A DNA stretch of 64,000 nucleotides from Patiria pectinifera (lineage: Eukaryota; Echinodermata; Asteroidea; Valvatida; Asterinidae): the NCBI GenBank assembly GCA_029964075.1, contig CM057144.1, positions 12,175,281 to 12,239,280 on the forward strand, written 5' to 3'. Position numbers and translations under genes: made by a program. The notes beneath the pieces are model-generated. The model was not told where the DNA came from. It saw only the letters and a program-made list of their open reading frames with translations, and did no database searches. Below, piece by piece: positions 14,101-23,100 of the stretch (its first letter is position 1; each line of letters starts with the position of its first letter).

Positions 14101-17100
14101 TTACTTTTTATATATTAATACCTAAGGCAGTTTACCCATTCCTATTGGCCGAGAGCCTGTCATGTGGCCGGTCTTAAACAGATGATAAAGACCGGCTGGT
14201 TGGTCTTAAAACACTTTGCCGGTGTCATATGAAATTTGGACTCCTATGAAATCTGGTCCCTTTTACCTAAATCGTTAAAAATGTATTGCTACATGCACCG
14301 GTGTATATTAGAATCTGCATAAAAGCTTTCCTACACAATGGTGCCCATAATTGTACAATGGTGTAAAATTTAGGTGTAAAGGTTATATTTTTCTCATCTT
14401 CCTCATTTTAACCCTAACAACCCTGAGCCCATCAAGCTCCAACAGCGGGTTTTGCTTGATTTTGGCAGGGTTGGTACCGAACACTGGCCAGTTGGTGTTG
14501 GACTTTGATTGACTGGGTACCAAAGGCCCAGGGAGACCCTGTTGAATTTTGTAAGGTTCGGGGCAGAAGGGCATGAGATTTGTGAACACGTTGGAGTTCA
14601 CTGGCATTTCTTCGTGGGTATGCTCACCCACGGTCCTCAGCACAGCTTGTGGTCAAATGTGCATGTACATATTGCTTTATTTTGTTAGGTTTGGTACCAT
14701 CCCTATCCAATCACTCGACAATGCATAGGCCCATCCATACCAAGTCAATCAAACTCCAACAGTTGGAGTTTGGCAGGATTAGTACTGTTCCCCGTACAAG
14801 GCCTGTTGGAGTTTGGCAGTTTTGGTACCAGTGCTTACAGACCTGTATGCAGCTGTTGAAATTTGTTAGGTTTGGTATCCTTTCTAGTGCAAGAGCCTAG
14901 GGGGTTAGGGTTAAGACGGACCTTTATGAAGTAGTGTGTTTTATTTGCCTTCTACAGATGGACTTTAACTTTGAGATGCCAGAGAACGCCGTCGTCGATG
15001 CCAAAAAGAGCAGGTGTGGCTGGCCTTCACAGACCGCCATCATGTTCCTGACCTGGACCGAAGGTGCAGACAGCTTGGCTTTGGAATTCAGCATGGACAA
15101 CGAAGCCCAAACCTTTCAGCTGAAATCCGCCAACGCTAGTCTGACGCATTCCCCTGCACACTTCCCTGATAGCAAAACTACAGGTAGCAAATCACTCTAG
15201 GGGTAGCATGTTCCCTAGGCCATTTCGAAATTTAATTTGAATAAACGTCTGATACGCTGACTTGCTCAAATGCATAGCACATTTTAAATTTGAATTTGCC
15301 AGACCAAAGATGCTGTTGCTTAATAACGTGATTCGGTGCAAGCCTTATGCTAGCAATCCCCAGCTCTGGAATGGTCTGGTGTCTTTGTGCCATTTTCAAC
15401 TATTGTCAGAGTTGTAATGACTCGAGTCAATGACTCGACTCGAGTCCGACTCGAGTCAAAATTTTTGGTGACTCGACTCGACTTGAGTCCCTTTGAGTAA
15501 ATGACTCGACTCGACTCGAGTCACTGCAAGCAAATGACTCGACTCGACTCGAGTCCCTCATCAAAAGACTCGACTCCGATGCAAAGCCTTACTTACTTGT
15601 CAGATGACCGCAATTTCTTTGGCATTTCGTAAGAGTGTGTGGCAGCTTTCTCGTGTAGTGTGGAAAATACCGCATAAAGTAACAGCTAACTCCAACCTGC
15701 ATGACGTTGTTTCCCATCTCATGATAATCAGGGGCAGTCAAATACGGCGGTGTCCCCATGGGAGACTTCTTCAAGGCTGATTTTGGATACAGCTTCAAGT
15801 GTGCGTCCACCGAGCAGATTGCTTACAAGGCCAACGACTTTAAGTTTACCTTCTCTCAGCTGAAGGTGCAGCCATATGAAGTGGACAAAACATTCGGCCA
15901 AGGTAAACACGTCGCAAATCTTGATAATTGAGCGGTAATTGGTTGCATTCCTGTCAGGTTCAAAGACTGCAAGTAGATTGTGTTAGCTTTAAAAGGGAAT
16001 ATACAACATTTGCAAACATCAATATTATAAAATACCTTCCTGGACTGTTAGTGAATGACAGTCTAAAACATCCTGTGAAATCATGGCACCTGGTGTGCTG
16101 ACCTTTTCAAAAAAAAGTGGAATTTTGTATTAATTTTGTATTAATGGTCGGTTGACTAGTGTTGGATTTTTTTTTTCAATACTGCCCCCAATTTACCATA
16201 TTTAGTTCGCATTTATTTAGGTACACGTGTGAATGGGTACAAGCCAACTAGACAGCATGACCTTACAATTTTCCGACGTCTGTAAATTGCTCTGTTTCAT
16301 CTTAAGTGGGGTCCGGGATCAGTCTACAAGATTGTTTTTTTTGTGTATCCAGCGTCTATGAACACAAAATTTCAAACAAGTCAGTGTAACAATATTTTGT
16401 ATAAACTACTGACCCCCTATATCCATCCACTTCTGAAAATTACGGCAAAAGCAAACGTTGTGTATCGCCTTCAAGACGTCTCCTGTTCTTGCCGTTTCAG
16501 AGAGCCCTTGCGTAGCAGACGGAGCCCACTGGTCCCTGAAAGAGAAGGGTAACTTTTGCCTGCTGGCAGATTTCCAACTGACCTTCACCGGGGAATACAC
16601 AAAAAAGGACTCGAAAATGGTGAGCAAGGTGCACCCAACCACAGAAATAAGATCTATAAATAATACTCCGTGATGGACAAGGGGTGGTTTGAATTATTTC
16701 CTCCTATGTTAGATCTGTGTCATGTTGAAGTACGAGGAGAAGTTGCTTCCAATCTTGTAAGTGCCCAGGAATGTGTGTTACATGTATCTTTCTTGGATTG
16801 TTTCGCATCGTGCAATCCATTTTAATATTTTTTTTTAGTAAAGACCTTTATATCTGTGCTCAAACAAATCATGTATTAAAGATAATGGATACAAAAAAAA
16901 ATGTGTTTGCAAGTAACATAAAACCTCATTGTTGTTTTGTGTTCTGTTTTGTTCAATTTCAGGGTATGTTTACCGTCATGCTCCCCGCAGATGCCCGCAT
17001 CGACCTGGCCAACAGTCATTGTGAGGACAGCAACGCCCCTATGGCCCAGGCTGTCTTGGCACTCACCTTCAATCAAAGCTCCTTCATGCAGATTTACCAA

Positions 17101-20100
17101 GTCGACAACAAGACTAAAACCTTCTCCCTTGTCAACGCCACGGCCAAGCTGATGCACGATAAAACCCACTTCCCGGATAGCAAGGAGGCTGGTAGGTTCT
17201 GGGCATGCTCGGTTGAAGCCAGTGCATCCTTTTTTGTGTGCAGCGAGTCCTCGGATAATGTATAACATCACCATGGGTGTCGCGGGAGGGGGCAAGGGGG
17301 GGCGCTTGCCCCCCTGGAAAAGCAAAAAAAAGAGAAGAAATAAAGGGGGACGAAAATAAAAGAAAAAGAGGCGAAGTCATTTTGCTGTTAATTGAATGGG
17401 TGGGGGGCAAATGCCCTGCCCACCCTTGAAAAATGATAACTTGAGAATATGCTGGAAAAGTACAGGGAATTTCGTGGGGCAAATGTGCTTTGCCCCCTTC
17501 CCCTTAGAAAAAACACCCATGAACGTCATATTGAAACCACATTTGTTTTTTCTTTGCACAATTTTCGTCACCTTCAGTGTCGTGTAGTATGAACACAACC
17601 TTTAGTTTGCTTCTTCAAAGAAACCAGTGTCCTTAACCTTTTTTTTTCTGTTTTTTGTATTATTATTTTGTGGCGGCACCAAAATTCAAAGCTGTATTGC
17701 ATTTCAATGCAGAAATTCTCTGTTAATACTTAAACTGTAGTCTGTCACTTTTGTCCGTCGCTATAATTTTTGTCCCTGTTTTTTTTTGTTTTCTTCAGGT
17801 AAGATCGTGACTTACGGCGGAGCGGTCAGTGATCAGTTCTCTGCTGGTCTAGGGGATTACTACAAGTGCTCGGCCATGCAGAAATTAGAATTTAAGGAGA
17901 ACAAGTTTGCGCTGAGCTACACCGACTTGAAGATCCAACCGTTTGATGTGGACATGACCTTCGGAAACTGTAAGAAGACGCTCTTGACTTCGTACCTTTT
18001 TCAGAGATGAAACTTTTCAGATTTTAATCTGAAATCAGATTTTTTTACTTTTCCACTGAAATTTCAGATTCTTTAACAATCGCACAAAAAAAAGTTATGT
18101 AACGATTTTTCCACAATTTTTTTTCATTATAATTTAAAAAAAAACGTGTCAGTGAACACACCAGTCGTGACCGGAGTAGTTATGGTAGAAACACACCTAG
18201 GCCAATGCTGATCAGATCCTTTTCCGGCTGGAGAAAAGGTTAAATACTGACCTATGACATGGACAATTAACTGGGTCTCATGTTGATGCGCTGCGCTGAA
18301 CTGCACTGCGCGATGCTGTGGCAGCTCCGATCCAAGGTCCAATTTCAGATTTTCTTTGCCAAGGCCAGTTTCATCTCTGCTTTTTGTCGCAAAACTCTGG
18401 CTGGATGGTATGGACTGTGCGGAAGCTGTCCATGTGGCTGTGACAATAACTGGAACACGTGCGTCTTGTTTTGTTATTCGAAATTTCATCCAGTTTTCCT
18501 GCAAATTTGCATCATGTATCAAATAATCTAATCCGTGCCAAACCAGGTGTTTTTGCTGCACTCGGTGAAATGACAAATGCCAAGAAACGCAGTCAAGATG
18601 TGTCAGACTATATTTCTTGTTATAATTATTTCTTTATCAGACTCATTTCATTGCTTAAAGGGAATATACAACATTTGCAAACATCGAAAAATAAACCTAC
18701 CAAGTTTTTACGAAATACCTTACAAGGATGTTGGTAAATGACAGTCTAAAGCATCCTGTAAAATTATGGCACCTGGTGTCAAGTCATTTTTAAGAAAATG
18801 GTATTTTTGTATACATTTCCAACGATGGTCGGCCGACCACCGTTGGAAAAACCTAACTATTTTTCAACTACAGCTCCAAATTTACAATTTTTTTCAGTCC
18901 AAATTTTGTTTGCTATTGGTTACATGTTCATGAACGGATGCAGGCCAGCTAGACTGGTTCCCTTACCTTACAATTTTCCGACATCTATAAATTGATCCAT
19001 TTTATCTTTAGTGGAGTCAGGGAACCAGACTACTTAAAACATTTTTGTTTTTCTTGGTTTTTCGAGCATGACGAACACAAAACCTCAAACATGTCAGTTA
19101 AACGATATTTGATCGATTATACTAACCCCTCAAATAGTTCATTTCTGAAAATTACAGCAAAAGCCAATGATGTACATTCCCTTTAAAGACCATAAGGTGA
19201 AATTAAAAAAAAAAATGCCTCCTGTCGTGTGACCAAGCTTGGTCACGTGACGGGTCACAGGAGGGCCTCAACACCACCAGTTGATAAGACAACCGTGATG
19301 GTGTCGCAAGCTCCCGATACGAGCCCTGTAACCAAAGTCCCAAAAAGGTATCTTTTATTTAATTGATATAAAAATGGGACAGGAAACGAACTTTCATGCT
19401 TTATAAAAAAAAAACTTATTTTGTAAAGCCAGTCATTACCTGATTAGGTGTGAAGCGTAACCACTTTATGCCCTTCTCATCAAAAGGAATGTTTGGAATT
19501 GTAACATTTTTATTCCCCGTGCTTTTTTTGTTGTTGGTTATCCCAGTGACCCAGTGCCGTGAGGACACGCCAACTGCAAAGCCCCCCACGGTCCCGATGG
19601 GTAACTGGACTATCATAAGGGAAAAGAAGACGTGCATGATGATGCAGTTTTCAGCTCAGTTCATCATCTCCTACCCTATGGAAGTCGGGAATGTAAGTTT
19701 TTTTTAGTCCATTAACCCTAACCCCTTAGGCCCTTGTTGCTTACAACCATCCTCAATCCTCCAAAATCCTCCAAAATTTTGCAACTCCGCCTAAATTTTT
19801 CAAAATTGTCAGACAGTCCTGCCTCAAAATGCATTCATCCTCAATCCTCCAAAATCCTCCTCATCCCAAAACTTTGCACTCGTGTTTAAATGAAGGATAA
19901 CCAATGCCAAATCCTTCAAAATCATCAGACAGTCCTGCCTCAAAATGCATTCATCCTCAATCCTCCAAAATCATCTTGTGCTTCATTCACCATTCATCCT
20001 CAATCCTCCAAAATCCTCATGTGCTTCAATCACCATTCATCCTCAATCCTCCAGAATCCTCATTTGATTCAATCACCATTCATCCTCAATCCTCTAGAAT

Positions 20101-23100
20101 CCTCCAAAACCACCAGGAGGATTTTGGAGGAGTGATGTGGGTTAGGGTTAATCATTCTAAATCCTTGGGGGTTAGGATTAAATCTCTCCCTTGGAGCAGT
20201 GCTCTCATTGAAAACATTTTGGCTTCAAAATCTTAGCTGTATTCTCAGCACTACCCTCGTCTCAGGCTCTTGGATAAGTAGGAAGCCTTGACTGTCCAAA
20301 CCAAACAGAGGTGTCCTAGGATTACATGGCGATATTCCAGGATAGGATTTGATTTTTCTTATTGAGAGAGAGAGTCCCCAAAGTTAGATGCTTTACATCG
20401 TCCGTAGCCAGAGCTGTTGATGAAGACTAGATTTGTAAAGGTCCTCATCAACTCTAACTCCCTAGGGTGTGTGTGAAATTCATATTAAAGTTAAAGCTTC
20501 AGCATTGTTAGGTTGGAGAATGTAATGGCTCCCAGCAGGGGTGTCCATCGGAACGGGGTACCCGAGTACCCGACCACTGATGCCAGGAATCGGTTCCAGA
20601 TTTTGGAAATCGGGTCCCCTTAAAGGGAAAATACAACATTTGCAAACATCAAAAAATAAAACTACCAAATCATTTTGAAATACCTTGCTGGACTGTTAGT
20701 GAATGACAGTGTAAAGCATCCTGTAAAATCATGGCACCTGGTATACTGTCATTTTCAAGAAAAGTGGTATTTTTGTATCGATTTCCAACGCTGATCGGCC
20801 GATCAGTGTTGGAAAAAACTGGTTTTTTTTTTAAATACTGGCCCCAATTGACCATCGCACTTGTTTGCAATCGATTACAAACCTATGAACGGGTACGAGC
20901 CAGCTAGACTGGTTCCCTGACCTTACAATTCCCCAATGTATGTAAACTGCTCTGTTTCTTCTTATATGGAGTCGGGGGAACCAGACTACAGGAAAATGAT
21001 CATTTTTCTTGGTTTTTATAGCATTTTCGAACCCAAAACCTCAAAAAAGTCAGTGTAACTATATTTGCTATATATTTCCAACCCCCCAATTCCATCCATT
21101 TCTGAAAATTACAGCAAAAGCAAATGATGTATATTCCCTTTAACCAACTTTAAAATTCACTTTGTAACTTCTCAGACAATGAAAAAGAAAGGTTTTGAAT
21201 GTCATTTGTGGAGAATTTTGAAAGTGAAAACCAGGCTACACAGACAACCAAAACATGTTTTACGTTTTTGTGTGTTTCACCGCGCTAAAGATGATGCTGG
21301 CGGAAGTTGGAGTTTACACCGTAAAGCTATAAAGTCTCCAGACAACTTCCGGGATCTGAATGTTGGGGTTGGGTCCTTTACGGGTATCCGGGTGCCCGGG
21401 TACCCGTGTTTTACTCCAGTGGGGTACCCGGTTAAACTCCCAAGGCAATTTCGGAAACTCCGATCCGTGATTAATAGTCAGGCTGTTGTTGATGCAAGGC
21501 ATTCACTGCATTCTTCATCTATGGATTAAAAAAATCAGCGATCGGCCGACACGCCAGAGGTTCTTGCCTTGATGAACTCCGATATGAGGTCAACTTAAAA
21601 TTCAGACGTGCACACTTTGTTATGTTGATGGCGTGTGATGTGTACACCTTCTTGGGTATCAGATCGGCTGAAAGAAATCTTGTGTGTAAGCCACTTATAC
21701 TCGGAGCTGTGTGACAATAAGCCATTTGCGAGTTAAATTTGAATAAAATCTGGTATGCTGACTTAATCCAGTGGTTTGCACGTTTTAACTTTGCATTCTC
21801 CCGACCAAAGATACTGTTTCTATATAACGTGATTCGGGGCAAGCCTTATGCTAGCAACCCCCAGCTCCGGCATGGTCTGGTGTCTTTGTACCATTCTCAC
21901 CCATTGTGAACAATGTATTGGTGCTGAGCGTCTCTTACGTAACTATGCAAGAGCTTGCCCCAAATCATGTGATTAGCAACAGTGTCTTTGTCTGGAGAAT
22001 TCAAAGTTAAAATGTGCCAAGCATTCTGAGCAAGTCAGCGTACCAGATGATTTTCAAATGTAAATCCCAAAGGTTGTAGAATACTCACAAATGGCTTATT
22101 ATTACAAAGTGCCAGTGTCAAATTCTGCCAGGTTTTGGAAGAAATACGCACCTGTGCAAGATCCTTGGGGTTAGGGTAAATGTATACTAACGTGAAACTT
22201 TTTGTTAAATTTCTGTCAGAAAACTGAGATGAGCAAAGTGGGTTACTACCTTCCCAACACCACCCTAGACACCGCCCAGTCCACCTGCGGCGACACTGTG
22301 GCCAAGTTTGTCGGCGCCTTCTCCCCTGAAAACCTGAAGCCCATCAAGGACTGGGTCATGACCCTGGAATTCACCATGAAGAAAGACAAGAGCTACTCAA
22401 TGACAAACTTCAGCCTGGAGTTCATGATGGATGACGCCTACTTCCCGGGCCTCAATAAATCAATGGGTAAGGGCTTCCTGACGTCAGAGGTTCGCACCAA
22501 TTTTTAGAAATAATTTTAGGCACGGTTTAACCCTAACTCCCCGGGCCTTTTTTGCTAGGATGTAGCCTCAATCCTGCAAAATCGTCCAATTGGCCTCGTG
22601 GAAAACTAGCATATAGCCTCAATCCTGCAAATTCCTCCATTATTTTTTGAATATGGTCCGTGGAGGGGTGACCACTGCCTGAATCCTGCAAAGTCCTGCG
22701 GCAGTGACTGTCAATATGTTGAGGCTTGGCCAGTGACAACCTGAAGGATTTCAAGCATAATCCAGGCCTATATTTATGCATGGCTGAACAAAAACAACAC
22801 AAGGTCCGACCCAAGACCTTGACAAAGTGCATCCTACGAAATCAGTAACAGACTTTTGTCATGTAACCTCAATCCTTCAAATTCCACTTTGGCAAAGAGG
22901 ATTTTGAAGGATTCAGGGCGGTTAGGGTTGTTGTCATTTTGTTTCAATAGCAGTTTTCAGATTTGCTCAGCTAATCGTTCGTGCAGCACATTTTGCTATT
23001 TTGTTCCTTGTTATTTTTTACCAAACTCAGGCAAGATGGTGACCGTCTTCAACAACAAGACGCGCTTTGATTCCACAGCTGGCAATTACTACATGTGTAA

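Noticed and set aside
16876..17325. 149-codon minus-strand ORF
   Set aside because: Antisense shadow of LAMP exon 6 extended into introns; no family features.
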